Source: Ancylostoma caninum (lineage: Eukaryota > Nematoda > Chromadorea > Rhabditida > Ancylostomatidae). Taken from it: a stretch of 64,000 nt of DNA. The position numbers and the translations under genes are program-made. Position 1 is the stretch's first letter. Every line of letters begins with the position of its first letter. This document shows positions 10,204-21,379 of the stretch, piece after piece. Under the pieces are notes generated by a model that saw only the letters and a list, made by a program, of their open reading frames with translations, did no database searches and was not told the DNA's origin. The DNA lies in contig JBAJFG010000025.1 of assembly GCA_037903475.1 (NCBI GenBank), positions 94,829 to 158,828 on the forward strand, in the 5' to 3' direction.

Positions 10204-11106
10204 TCTGCAGACACGCAGTCACACCCATGCACGCATGCATGAACATGCCCACGCGCTGACAGAAGGTATTGATCGTTCCGACACTGCAGAAACAGGGAGT
10301 CCATCCCCTGAATCCACCCGCGTCTCAGGGCAGGCACAAGGTCGCGTTTGGTCCGCGATTAGCCCCCTATCCGCCACCTGGGGACGCGCCACGTAGCCTC
10401 GCGACTAACCGGCTGGGATCCCTCGTATGAGGGAGATACGTGGTTCGCTGATGATATAAAATTATATGCTGGTTATGGACCAAATGATAGGGAAAAAAGA
10501 ACGAAAAATCTACAAGAAAGCATTCATAGTCTCACGACTTATATGCATGTATGGCAGCTGACTATATCTTTGTCGAAAACAAATGTAATGCACCTTGGTC
10601 GTAGCAACCCAAAGGTGCCGTACTGGTTTAATTCAGACATCCAAATTACTGAATGCAGTAACATTAAAGACTTGGGAATAATCTACGACAACAAACTTTC
10701 TTTTGATAAGCACATCAAAGAAACTGTTGTAAAAGCTAGGGTTGTCATGTTTCGTCTACTAAAAATTTTCAAAAACAATTTTCCCATGCTATACTGCAAA
10801 CTTTTCAAGCTGTATGTTCTACCAATACTAGAATACAATTCAGTAATTTGGAGTCCTTACAAAGCGAACAAAATCAGCCTCGTTGAAAGTGTTCAAAAAA
10901 CCTTCACTCGAATCATTTGCCGCAGATGTTTCTCAGAAAGAACCACTACAGTTTCAATGAATTACCGAGACCGCTTGCGCAAATTAGGCCTAGAAAAAGA
11001 AAGGCACTGGATCTTTTCTACTTGTGGAAGATATGGAATGGACTAACTCGTCTTCGCTTTTCTAATTACTTCGTTGTAAAAACTGAAAGACAGTTACGTC
11101 ATATTT

Positions 11107-11720
11107 CATAAGAGCAAGTAATATTGCAAAACTGCTTCCGCTTGATTTTTTCAAAGGGAAATATTCTGTTTAAAAAAATTTTGACGAATAAGGAACTAAG
11201 ATTATCATTGCGGAAGAATGATGACGCTTCTAATCTTGGAATTTAGCAACAGATACATACCACATTTTACGAAGGAGATGCACACATCATTTCATGAAAT
11301 GCTTATGTTCTTTGATCTGCAGTTCATACCTATGTTAAAGTGTTCTTCGGCCACAGAGAGGTCTTCGCAGGTTCGGCTCTCTGACTATCTTACTCATTTA
11401 TTATACGGCAGAACGTGAGAGAAGAAGATGATGGTGCTGTGAGGAACCAACAGATGCGGTGCCTACGATCGTGTCTCACTCGGACCCACCCACATAATGT
11501 TCAGGTTTAAGAGACAATTCGGGCACAGCATCAACCGCTCTGTTTGTGGGAGCAGCTGACGTTTGGTAGACGTAATTGGCTCCGCTTTCTTCTCTTCTGA
11601 TCTACTATCTTTTTACCTACTCGAGCCTGTCGAAATTTCTCTGGGGTTCTTTTCTTTCTTTACCTTCTGTATGAAGGTTCACATTGTGAATTACCACGAT
11701 GTATAAATAAATAAATAAAA
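11107..11720 (+). other. LINE 3' region and (TAAA)n tail
   Basis: Continuation of the interrupted CR1-group LINE. Up to about 11220 faint C-terminal coding similarity persists (KLLPLDF-like remnants). The stretch then looks non-coding and ends in TAAATAAATAAATAAA at 11704-11719, a typical CR1-group tail. No other gene is seen. Confidence 0.5.
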
Positions 11721-12509
11721 TGGTGCTTGTCCACAGACTTTTGTAATTCTTGAAACAATTTCTTGGTCCTTCTTTTGGTATCTTCTAGTGGCATTGCCGC
11801 TTCTTATTTCACCTCTTCCAAAGCGGCAAAACGTATTTTTCCCTTGCCCGAGAATTAAGGAGTGAAAAGTGAGAAGGGAAGTTGAGGTAAAGGAATTTCC
11901 ATTGAATGCTTGACTGTACATGGAGAACGAGGAAATCTACTCATTCCGTAGCAGAAACCGTTTCCAAAATTAGGTGCAAGAGTGCTCATAGGTTGCTGAT
12001 TAATACTGACTGACAAGTTGTTCAGAAAGTCAATATTTAGCAGGATGCTGAAGTATTGGTTAGTCGCATCCCGTGAGCTATCAGGAAAGTTCGGAATACA
12101 TAAATTGAATACATAAGAGGAAAGTTGATAGCACCTAACGAGGTGTGAGCGAGGAACGAGACGACCTCGTTAATTGCTTTCATATGAAAGGCCCCCCTCC
12201 CAAGGTGCAAGTTTCACACTTACCTTGACGTCTCAGTGTTGAAGAAGGCACCCCGGAAATGGCATTCATGCCGGGGCTGGGACAATCCAAAAACCAACGA
12301 AAGCAGGAGTAGTTTAAATAGAGTCCTGCAATAATTTCATTAGGACCAGGCTCACGATAGAGCTAAATGGCGTCAGAAGATCAGAAAAGCGGACCCCGCC
12401 AACGAACGGGACAAACGCTAAAGAAGAAGAAGAAGATATATATGTGCATATATATACATATATATGCACATATATATCTAGGACAAGATATATATATATA
12501 TATATATAT

Positions 12510-12762
12510 CAGTGGCGGACGCAGGGGGGGGGGGGGGGGGGGGGGGGGGGGTCGAAATTACTTTACAATACAAATAAAAATCTTGTGTTAGTTTATTTTT
12601 AATTGTTTATTTTTATTATTATTTTTAATATATTTTTTATTTATTGTTTATTATTATAATTAATATTATTATTAATTTTATTTTCCGTCTGGGTCCCCAA
12701 AACGGCGGAGACCCCACTTTTCTTCCCACGCCCCCCCTCCCGCCCACTTTCTGCGTCCGCCA

Positions 12763-12765
<3 letters not shown>
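12510..12765. mobile_element. hAT-type MITE in a TA microsatellite
   Basis: A 256 bp element with inverted termini CAGTGGCGGACGCAG at both ends (12510 and, inverted, 12765). The CAGTGGCG start is characteristic of a widespread class of hAT-derived MITEs. It sits inside an alternating TA tract (about 12438-12509 and 12766-12796), so an 8 bp duplication TATATATA is possible but cannot be proven. The left end is followed by a run of 28 G (12524-12551) mirrored by C-rich sequence near 12730; the middle is very AT-rich. No coding capacity. Confidence 0.75.
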
Positions 12766-12798
<33 letters not shown>

Positions 12799-13089
12799 TC
12801 GGATGCACTCAGGATTTCGCTGTGGGACCAGCGGCTAGCCTTACGGGCGAGACAGTGTTCGTTCTCTTTTCGTCCCTCTCATTGAGGTCCAGTAGGGATT
12901 GCGCAGCCTGAGAATCCGTCTGTTTTTAAGAAGGGCAGTACAATCGAATATACAGGATGAACGAACGAAGAACGCGTCAACGTAAGCTGTTGTGACGTTC
13001 TCCGAAACCAGTTGTGCAATTGATCAAACCTTCTAAATATTTCCTAACTTCCATTACTCTCGAGATTTATAGAGAATGCGGGTGCCTGA

Positions 13090-13290
13090 TGACGGACAGA
13101 TGTGCAGAGGTCCCGTAGTTCAGAAAAACATTAGGATAGGTGTCCACGTATCCAGAATGGGTCCGCCGTGGCCAAATAGAGGGAAAACGGCGTTATACTG
13201 CTCCATCGATGAAGAAAGGGTCCGCGTTGGCCCAGTAGTGGGGGGAGAGCTCCAGGATACGGATCCACGGATGGAGATCCAGGGAGTTCC
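13090..13290 (+). repeat. 60 bp minisatellite, small array
   Basis: About three degenerate units sharing GGGTCCGCCGTGGCC and AGGAAAACGCC-like words with the larger array at 41945-42420. Read in one frame the first unit gives NIRIGVHVSRMGPPWPNRGK, matching the peptide periodicity of the larger array. A short open frame (13076-13330) runs through it; I do not take it as a gene. Confidence 0.5.
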
Positions 13291-13369
13291 GAGAGGGGAA
13301 AGCGTCTCTAGCTTTCAAAGCATTGCGTAACAAATCCGTGCTTCCAGATATTGTCACTCTGTCGGCGGG

Positions 13370-13640
13370 TACTCAGACTACTTGGCCAGATCGACCAGTA
13401 CCAGTAGGTGGCGGCTGCCGAGCGGCTGCTGATCACCGGCTGACGTCCAGCCTACCACCGCATACCGGCCGGGCAGCAGCCCATCACCGGCCGGCCGCTC
13501 TACCACACCTACGACCGGCCGGCTGGTCGACTACTATAATACAACCTTCCAGCTGGCCCGATCAACCATGATAACCTTCCGGCTGGCCGATCGACTATGG
13601 TAGCATTCCGGCCAACCCGGTCGGAATGGTCGGTTAGTGA
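13370..13640. repeat. GC-rich degenerate short repeats (CCGGCCGGCTGGTCGA)
   Basis: Words such as CCGGCCGGCTGGTCGAC and CCGGCTGGCCGATCGAC recur five or more times at roughly 30-50 bp spacing. The base composition is much more GC-rich than the flanks. No protein or RNA is recognised. Confidence 0.5.
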
Positions 13641-13962
13641 TAGCAGGGTAGTGATAAGGGATGAAGGTATCAGCCGAGAGAGGCAGATCAGAAGCACGGA
13701 TGGCCAGGTAAATAAAGCAGCGGATTCTCAAGCAGCCAGAAACAAAGGTCGGGTTGGTTCCAATCGGTGGTAGAGGAAAGCTACTACTGCGAAAACAGGA
13801 GAGGGATTTGCAAAAAGGCACCTTTCCTTTTCTTTTTTTGATGAGAATTTGCCAATTTGTGCTGCTTTTTTATCACAACGGATCCAGAGCTGCGTAGAGC
13901 CCGCAGCTCTTCTGTGCGAGGCACTGCGCAACCGGACGCCAAGTTGCTAAAGCGTTGTAACA

Positions 13963-14058
13963 CTACTTGCTGACAAACCTATCATCTTGCTCCAATGCCA
14001 ACACAGCCTTGCGGCTATGTTGGCATTGGAGCAAGATGATAGGTTTGTCAGCTAGTAG
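13963..14058. repeat. Near-perfect 96 nt hairpin
   Basis: The arms 13963-14003 and 14019-14058 are reverse complements with one mismatch. The arm core includes CAAACCTATCATCTTGCTCC, and the remaining centre can pair (AGCC with GGCT) around a TTGC loop. It could be a foldback element or a small-RNA precursor. Confidence 0.75.
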
Positions 14059-14080
14059 ATCAATGAGTTAGATCAATCCA

Positions 14081-15509
14081 TTCGTATTGGAGAGGTGTGG
14101 GTGGGGTTCGTAGAGGGGCGGCTTGACCATTGAATGTAAATTCATGATTGTTTCATGACATGACAAAGACGTTCCGCCCAAGAGTGATCACGCCATATCG
14201 AGTTAAAGCAGGACTGGTTAGCAGCATATGAGAGAAATCCGCTTCAGCGCACTCACAGGTTCGATCCCCGGCGCCTTCCATAAATCTTTGCACGGGTCGG
14301 AATCACTTCAGAACCAAATGTGGAGTAAAGGGGGCGGAAATGTTTTGAAAATAGAGTGTGGGTAGTGAGATCAATCGATTGCACATGCTAGGGTTCGCCT
14401 GCAGGGCCCGTCAGAACGTGGAAAAGAAGGGTGATCCAGACCTCGTGCTGCAGGTCATATTTTTCTGCATGTTCATAGAGAAGGACCAGCTCTACCTTTT
14501 GCAGGAGTTTTAACGTTCTAGAACTTCATATGCTTTTGAGAGCTTGATGGGAAATTTTTCAATTTTTCGGACTCACGCAAGCAGGAGCAATTATCGGGGT
14601 GCGATAATGGGAATGAAGAATCAATGCTTGGAGCTCTATTACGTGGAGGTAGTGAAATTTCGGTAAAAAGCGAACTCTTTCCATGGTTTCATGGGAGTTG
14701 AAGAAGTGAAAATCTCGCAATTTGAACAGATGGTGAAAATGGAGTAAATCTGTTTGGCAAATCACTGAGAAGCAATTTGCAGATATCACGAATACTTCTC
14801 CTTTATAGTTTTAGTTGAGAAAATTTCCCACTTGAGTACAGAATCTGGCTCCACGAAGTTCGCTCGTTTTCCCGTAATTTAGATGAGAAATCAATGGGAA
14901 ATTCTCCAAAATTCCCATCGAGCTCCGAAAAAAGGAAGGTCTAGAAAATTGAAACTCTGGAAGAAGATAGAGCTGATCTTCCTATATGGATGGATAGAAA
15001 AACATTCGCTGATTTTGAGTCAGGGAACCTTAGTGCGGGTAAGTAACCCTAGTTTCCCACAAACTGGCGTCCGTTGTATGCGAATTCTCGCATGTGTTAT
15101 CGATCGATTTCGCTTCCCTCAGTTCATTTTCAAATCTTTCGATCGTCTCACTCCACACTAAATCCTGAACGGTTCCAACCTGTGCAAAAATTTTCTGGAG
15201 GCGCCCGGGAATCGGATCCGTGGGCGCGCAAATGCCAACGCTGAAACCAATTCCTCCCATGCGCTGCCAATCAGTCCTGTTTTGACACGTAATGACATGA
15301 TTGTTCCTGCTGGCAGTCTGGTCTGATCGGATAAGGAAGGAATAAGGAAGGATGTGTATTGACCTCAAGGTTGTTTTAGTTCCAATTTTGGGCTTTTAAT
15401 GTGTTTTTTTTTGTGTGTTCATCCTTGAAAATGTTCAGTGTTTCAGTGTATAGAGAATAAGGGGGTCGTAATGAGGGTCGGTTTTTCCCATCGTCCTGCT
15501 TGACCCTGT
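14081..15509. repeat. Dispersed repeat R1, copy 1
   Basis: About 1.4 kb that aligns end to end, same orientation, with 51205-52712. Shared landmarks in order are CATTGAATGTAAATTC, AGTTAAAGCAGGACT, ACTCACGCAAGCAGGAG, TGCGATAATGGG, TTGGAGCTCTATTACGTG and CTTGACCCTG. Both copies hold a minus-strand peptide of the form GIC-PTDPIPG in otherwise broken frames. Copy 1 also has a tRNA B-box-like GGTTCGATCCCC near 14261, absent in copy 2. I do not recognise the family; identity is roughly 80-85% by eye. Confidence 0.65.
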
Positions 15510-15639
15510 TTACACTTCGGAAACATGGGTGGACCTTGCAAACAGCCATCTTTTCGTACTTCTGATGGGAACTTTCATATGAGAAATGCCGTTTGGATAA
15601 CTTTGCCCGGCTGCCCTATCATTGATTTACATGTTTTGC

Positions 15640-16170
15640 CAGGATATAAACGAGCTGCAAATGATAACAGCTAGCATGAGTATATAAGCGAAGAAGAAGG
15701 GTGAGTATCATTCAGATGCAGGGAAGAGGAACCGACACGGCGGGGTGTAGCGTCAACAAGCCTACATAACAGTCAGCTAGCAGGTCCTGGATGGTGCATT
15801 TCTAGGGCTAGCAGTACAAATAACTAAGCGAGACCAGGTTAGCAATCCTACTTTTGCGTCATAGATCTCCTAACATCACCTGGTCTATGGGGTGAGCAAT
15901 CTTTTTTCGTGATTAACGCCTTATTCATCCCAGCCTAGAACGATTTCGCTTCCCTACTATTGAACGCTTGCGCACTCTTCCTGTGGCGGAGCCAAGTAGT
16001 GGGAAAAGAAACATCTCGAAATTTGGAAAAAGTGATCGCTTCAATGTTTCGGAGATCATGTTCAACATCTCAAGCCGGCAGTCAGTGAAGGATTACTATG
16101 AATCCAGTACAACAAATGTGAATGACAAGAGGCAGCCAGGCAAAGTTGTCCAAATGGCTTATCCCTTTGC
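15640..16170. repeat. Dispersed repeat R2, copy 1
   Basis: Shares with the copy at 29200 the words GAGCTGCAAATGATAAC, TCAGATGC and GCCAAAGTTGTCCAAA in the same order. With the copies at 18939 and 21484 it shares a block translating to GKRNISKFG. A TATATAA word lies at 15678 upstream of the block. Short open frames run through it but no known domain is seen. Confidence 0.6.
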
Positions 16171-16179
16171 GTATTTATT

Positions 16180-17165
16180 TTTTTATAAAGCAGCGGACTC
16201 TCTATCATTCATAAACCATGGACAGGTTGATTCGAATCGCTGCTCCGGTGAATCACTGTGGATCTACTATGGCGTTGAACCCGGCGCTCATCCGTGCGAG
16301 ACTGTGCTCAGGCAATGACCAAGCTGTCGGAGGCTGTCACGGTGCAGGCGTCCGATTGACAGGTAATTGTGGGGAACGCTTCCTTGTATGCTGGCTGGAT
16401 TAGGAGCCAGTGCTCGGGCGGAATGCAAGCCCCGTTTTCTGCGGGCCTACAGCGGCCTGAAAGCTGCTACTTTTCGGGCAAAAACACCCAAACGCTTGTC
16501 GGACCCTCGCCCCCCCCCCTTCGTTCGGGACGGGATTTGCCCCGAAATTGCCTGAGTAGGCGCCCCCCCCCAACTCTATATTTGCCTTGACCTCTCGCCC
16601 ATTACCAGTCGGTCTTCAGTCGTCTGACAATGGCAGAGCGCAACAAAGGTCTGAATTATCGGTGAAATGAGAGGAAACAACGAACCCCATCATGGTGATG
16701 ATGTTATGCTTTTGAAGGTAGCCCTCGTTCTGCATCCTGCAGATGGATGCAGCAATCAAGAATGGACCACACCTTTATTAAGACACCTCGCTAAAATTTT
16801 ATCACTTTCCGAAACACATACCCAGTTCTTTTGCGACTGACACTCCAGGCACTGACAGCCATGTCGATACTTTCTCAGCGTGAACAAGGCGCTAAGCCTA
16901 CTCACAAAAGCGATGCACGTGGCTGACCCCAAGAATCGAAGCGAAACATTCATTTTCAAAAGTACTGGCTAAAATGATGCTTATGTATGTGTATCATTTT
17001 TGCACTATGGTCCTGATGGGCTCAGGAATGGGCATTGAAAAAAGTTTTGTTGTACTAGCTCCTCTTCGGGTCGCTAGAAAGTGGAATGGAGCAGCCAATT
17101 GAGGTACATGCAAAATCTCTACGCCTACGAAATCCCTAGGAAATCAAAACACAAGAGAAAATAGT
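16180..17165. other. No gene recognised
   Basis: Mixed-composition sequence with short open frames on both strands, including a minus-strand 67-residue frame (16959-16756) that begins with a hydrophobic stretch and contains CQCLECQ. Without splice support or similarity I do not call it. A C-rich run lies near 16510 and 16567. Confidence 0.3.
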
Positions 17166-17170
17166 AAATA

Positions 17171-18552
17171 CTCAGAACCCCTGGAGCAAATTGCAAACAA
17201 GGATTTCTCAAAAATAACTTGCAAACAAGCTTAAATAAAGTAGTTTGCAAGCTTTTGCTAAAAACAGCTTGCAAACCAGTATGACGTCATCACCAGCCTG
17301 GAAAAAATAGTTGCCGACCAGCTTTTCATTTTGCAACTTTTTTACCAGGAATTCAAAACAACTATTTTACCAGCTTTCTCCAAAAACAACTATTTTACTA
17401 GCTTTGCGCTGATACTCTGCGGCTATCACGCGGAAATGAAAGAATCCTTTGTATATGGTAGGGTATTTTAACGGTCCCATACAATGAAGAGCGGCGGTTA
17501 CTTCGCTTTCATACAAAGCGTGAGTTATACACATGTTTTCAGATTTTGTCTCCATTTTTTGAATCTCCTCAAAACAGGTATTCAAATAGTTCAGTCCACT
17601 CAATCAGTTGCTAGTGAAACCACATATAGTATTAGCGAAAACAAAGGTCTGGAAAAGCTACATCCAAGAACTCTCGAAAAGATAGGATAGCGGTTTATGT
17701 TAAGTTTTCAGAATGTACTTACTCTTATCTATGCACCAATTCACTGGCAGTGCTCTGTTCACGACCTTTCAAGGGAGATTTGCAAATTAGTCATGACTAC
17801 TATAGATTGGTTAAAAAAGATCATTTAAACAAGCTTGATTTCTTTTCTCAGTATCCATTCTGAAGCAAGGCAAGTTTACTTACTTTGATAACTGTGCAGC
17901 ACATCGAACGCAGCCCAAACAGCGTAGTGCGACAAGTAGAAACGCTAGCACAGTTATCAGAGTCCTTGTTGGGGCATCTAAACTCTAATCTAATGAAGAA
18001 ACGATTTCCGAAGTTTGCAGCCTAATTGGACAATTTAGAATCTTGGCTGAGTGAAATACGACTGCGAAAGGTGATGAACTAATCTGAGCAGTAGCCGAAG
18101 ATTGTCCAATCTCAATAAACTATGAGAACTACAGGAGCAGTCCTCTGACACGAGTTGTTCCTACGATTAGTTTTGTGGCTGAGTTGCGCCACACAGTTTG
18201 GAGACGTTTATGAATGCCACCAATAAAGTTGTTGTATTCTGCATGAGTGTGATCCACAAGACGTTCTTGTTCTAACGGGTTGACTTCGGAGAACAACTAT
18301 TTCACTAGCTTTTCATTTTGCAACTATTTATCAAGGAAGTGGTCAGAACAACTAATTAACCAGCTTTTCACTTTACAACTATTTGGCAAGAAAGAGGTCA
18401 AAACAACTATTTCGCAAGCTTTTCATTTGCAACTATTTAGCAAGGAAGTGCCAAAAAATAGTATTCTACCAGCTTTCGAAAAACTAGTTTCAGATGCGAT
18501 CTGAAACTAGTTTCTTAAAAGCTGGATAAATAGTTGTTGCAGAGGTTCTGAG
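17171..18552. mobile_element. TIR element with AACAACTATTT subterminal repeats
   Basis: The left end CTCAGAACC (17171) and the inverted right end GGTTCTGAG (18552) are both flanked by TA, consistent with a TA target duplication. Near both ends 50-60 bp units containing AACAACTATTT and CCAGCTTTTC recur: about four on the left (17200-17410) and four on the right (18290-18480). A 27 bp palindrome, CTAGTTTCAGATGC and its complement, sits at about 18485-18511. The central 850 bp is unique, with no transposase recognised. Probably a non-autonomous element. Confidence 0.55.
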
Positions 18553-18938
18553 TAGTTGAGCTCGAGTACGTGTTCTACCAGTCTGGCCGCCTGCCCAATC
18601 CAGAACTTCTTGTGCTCGCGATGCTAGCCTTGCTCGAGTATTCTTCATTACTTTTCGACATGTAAAGCTATTCCCGTTTGTTATCACCACACTTCTTCCA
18701 TCCCCATGGATCTGTCATGGATAGTCACTCTCAACACTTCGCAGGAATACCTTTCAAATGAATTTAGTAGGCATGAACTTTTGCTGCAACCGACGCAGAA
18801 CTCAAAATAATGTAAGTTGAGGTTGTTGCAGGGTAGTTCAACAGATGAGGGCCTGCTTGTATATCTAAGAGGAAATCGAGGGGATCACTTGGAAAAAATT
18901 CAATTGGGCAGACCCAGCAAGCCCATCCCCAATCGGCA

Positions 18939-19190
18939 TTTCACCCGCTATTGGGCCCAGGTGTATTGCGCATGGATTTCTGCGAAATTTTCAGTTTCCC
19001 ACAACTGAACACTGACGCAGTCTTTCAGCGACGGCGTCCAGTAATGGGAAGAGAAGAAATATCTCGAAATTTGGAAATCCAATCAATCACTAGTCGATTC
19101 AAAGTGGTTTCATTTCGGAAAACTCGTCCTACCGCTCAACTCGGCATTGAGAGGTCGAATGAAGGATCACTATGGGCCTAAGAATCGTAC
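18939..19190. repeat. Dispersed repeat R2, copy 2 (short)
   Basis: Starts CACCCGCTATTGG like the copy at 21484 and runs in parallel to GAGGTCGAATGAAGGATCACTA. Contains the RRNISKFG-encoding block and CGATTCAAAGTGGTT. About 80% identical by eye to copy 3. Confidence 0.65.
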
Positions 19191-19364
19191 TAGGTTCAGA
19201 TAACTCACTTCCAATCAAAGTAGATTAAGAAGCCTTGCGCGCGAATACATGATAAGATAGCGCTTGCAGTGACAATCATTTTCCATGGGATATCTGAAAC
19301 CATTTCGTCAAGCATTTTTCGGCGTGATTCGGCCACTTGTTCGGCCAGTAGGTCGCATCAAATA

Positions 19365-19529
19365 CAGTGCCGTAGATCCGCCTCGTCCTCAAGGCGCACC
19401 GCCTGAGATCACACGTGGCGTCTTGCTTGCAGCATTCCCGCAGCCAATCGGCTGACTATCGATCGCTAGCAGGACCCACGCGTGATCTCAGGCGGTGCGC
19501 CTTGAGGACGAGGCGGATCTACGGCACTG
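19365..19529. mobile_element. 165 bp MITE, TA-flanked, 55 bp inverted repeats
   Basis: Terminal inverted repeats of about 55 bp begin CAGTGCCGTAGATCCGCC at each end and are almost identical, with a TA dinucleotide immediately outside both. The central 55 bp is unique. This fits a Tc1/mariner-type MITE. Confidence 0.8.
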
Positions 19530-20185
19530 TAGCTGGGTGAAATCAATCATCGAACGATTTGCTTGTACCACACTCCGTGGAACTTAGTGAATGTTACATC
19601 AGGACAGAATGAAGCTTTATTTTTTCCACTGCCAAGAACGAGCTAGCACATTTATGCAAAATGAGCGGAAATACTTGAAGGTGGCACTCAAGATAGGGAA
19701 CGGCGAGGTTCCTTGCACAAGTAGAAGCACGAATCGGCAGAATCTGCCACAGCCCATCCATCAGGTTGAATCTTAAGGAAATAGATGAAAAAATCATGAT
19801 ACAGGCACTGACAGACAACTACTATGCAGGGGAGGCGAAACTCATTTTTTTCATTGTTTGCCAAGGGATTTTATTTCATTTTGTCTCATTTGAAGAGTCC
19901 TGAGATATTCTTCATAAGGGTCCTTTAATTGATCCATCGTTGGAACTGTTCAGAACAGTAGCGGCTCTCAAGAACCGAAGGCTAGACATTGATATGGCGG
20001 TTGAACACCACGTCGTAGAAACTGGTAAAGGTGCAGATTTTTCTAGAGTTGTGCGTTATTTTCCTCTATCCTTCCTTATGCCCCACACGATCGTAGGAGT
20101 ATGCCGGGTTGCGATCTGTACAACGTATCTTTCCCTACAAGTTTTCTAATCCTCATTTGCTTGTTAACTAGACATCGAATCAGGT

Positions 20186-20662
20186 ACAATAGCCTCGCTA
20201 AATCCTTTAAAAAAGTACACTCGGCGCGCGAAATTGCGTTCTTTTCGTTCCGCCCGTGTAAATCTGTTAAGACGTAATGTACTGTAAAACAAAAACGATA
20301 GAAGGAACCGTAATGGATCCAACCTTGGTCCCATGTGAGGTGGGCCAACACTTTTTAGCTTCAGTATGAAATTTTAGATGTTTTCGCTTTGCCACAATTT
20401 TGTCGCGCATGGTCTGGCTTGCCGCATGCGACGTCGCGCGCCGTTCGCGACGGAACCCTTCAAGATAAGAAACGCTCAAATTTCACAACTTAACATGAAA
20501 TTTATAGCAAATTGCTTATAGGTATATCAAACAGACATGTAAGGTTTCCGTGATCTAGTTTTCGATAGGCTGCATTTTACCAACTTTGTAGGGCATGGAA
20601 CGAAAAGAACGAAACTTCGCGGGCAGAGTGTACTTTTTTGAAGAATTTAGCGAGGATATTGT
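20186..20662. mobile_element. 477 bp TIR element, unclassified
   Basis: Ends of about 65 bp are inverted copies: ACAATAGCCTCGCTAAAT on the left against ACAATATCCTCGCTAAAT (complement strand) on the right, each continuing through AAAAAAGTACACTC and TTCTTTTCGTTCC. The interior lacks a transposase. Superfamily not assigned because no clear target duplication is visible. Confidence 0.7.
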
Positions 20663-20669
20663 ATGTGAG

Positions 20670-21375
20670 ATCTCTGCAGAAGTAACGCGTGTAGTAGTAG
20701 TTTATACTGCGGCTAGAATCTGAAACTCACAAATAAGTAGTTGGAGCCCAGTTTCCATTTGATATCATTCTTGTCTCTGAAGTAGGTCGCAGCGTTGCAG
20801 TTTGACCAAGATTTTGATCCATCTGCAAAATTCAAAAGGGACTGTGTGGTCGTGGCCAAGATTTGAAATTTATGGTGTGCCTTGCTTTGCTAAGATTTTT
20901 TGATTTTTTTGATTTTTTTTTCTTAGATTGGATGAAAGAACAGCTCACTCATGCACCAGTCTCACCATTCTCTTGGTCCACATCGGCTGGTTTCATGACA
21001 AGATATGGGCCCGTAATAAACCCCCTTGAATTTCAGGTGAGCTCAACTGAAAGGTCAACTCGGAATTAATCTAGGTCAGCTAAACGTCTGTTGCCTTCAT
21101 ATGTATTAGGATATGAAGTTGAACTCCGAGTTAATAGTGATATCATCGGAGTTGAGCCAAAAAATGAACTCGGTGTTGAGCAAGTGGTCAACTCTGAGAT
21201 TGCTTGTCAGAAAATCAAAGAAATAGTATTGCCAGCATAGGAGAGTGCGATAAGCACATCTCGACTTACTTACGCTCAACTTTGAATTGAGGTGCATAAT
21301 GGCCGATTAACGTGAAGTATTTAGCGTAAATGGTTCACATTTTTCGAACTGACATGTTTCGGATTGATAACGCCT
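20670..21375. other. No gene recognised
   Basis: Low-complexity T-rich patch at 20895-20925 and ordinary unique-looking sequence. Words such as AACTCGGTGTTGAGC and AACTCCGAGTTAATAG recur at 21055-21195 on both strands, suggesting a decayed small inverted repeat. Confidence 0.3.
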
Positions 21376-21379
21376 AACA

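Larger units (their letters stand above)
7020..10442 (-). mobile_element. RTE-clade non-LTR retrotransposon, nearly intact
   Basis: A 3.42 kb RTE-type LINE inserted in the minus orientation. Its 3' end is at 7020, where it carries a short tail of about three repeats of a GATCAAGGT-like 9-mer, the kind of simple tail RTE elements carry instead of poly-A. Its 5' untranslated leader covers 10204-10442. A 13 bp direct duplication flanks it. Coding capacity is two overlapping frames that appear to be one ancestral ORF broken by a single frameshift near 9280. Other pieces of the family occur at 25.2-28.1 kb and 48.1-49.1 kb. Exact ends, tail and duplication suggest a fairly recent insertion. Confidence 0.9.
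5242..11107 (+). pseudogene. CR1-group LINE ORF2, interrupted by an RTE element
   Basis: A non-LTR retrotransposon ORF2 encoding apurinic-like endonuclease and reverse transcriptase. The 5' part (5242-6126) carries the end of the endonuclease: INLYRPPKV, then MGDFN near 5458, and STDHSVVAF near 5670. After a frameshift come reverse transcriptase blocks: DFRPISISSTACKIMER (6524-6575), QQFGFCKNTSTTDLLLQS, SGGPQGRVLGPLLFN (6904-6948) and FADD at 7009. A 3.4 kb RTE element interrupts the gene at FADD; the gene resumes at 10443 with FADDIKLYAGYG and runs through DLGIIYDNKLSFDKHI and VWSPYKAN-like thumb residues to 11107 with one more frameshift near 11000. At least four frameshifts besides the insertion make it dead. 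The N-terminal endonuclease and ORF1 are missing (5' truncation). Confidence 0.85.
5085..12192. repeat. Inverted repeat pair bracketing the LINE/RTE nest
   Basis: About 60 bp at 5085-5148 reappears in inverted orientation at 12128-12192. The shared core is TTAACGAGGTCGTCTCG followed by GCTCACACC, and the similarity continues outward through CATAYGAAA. The pair is 7.1 kb apart and brackets the whole CR1 LINE with its RTE insertion. This could be the terminal inverted repeats of a DNA transposon that the LINE entered, or two independent copies of one repeat. No transposase is visible. Confidence 0.5.

Noticed and set aside
14215..14285. tRNA gene suggested by GGTTCGATCCCC
   Set aside because: No acceptable cloverleaf, and the other R1 copy lacks it.
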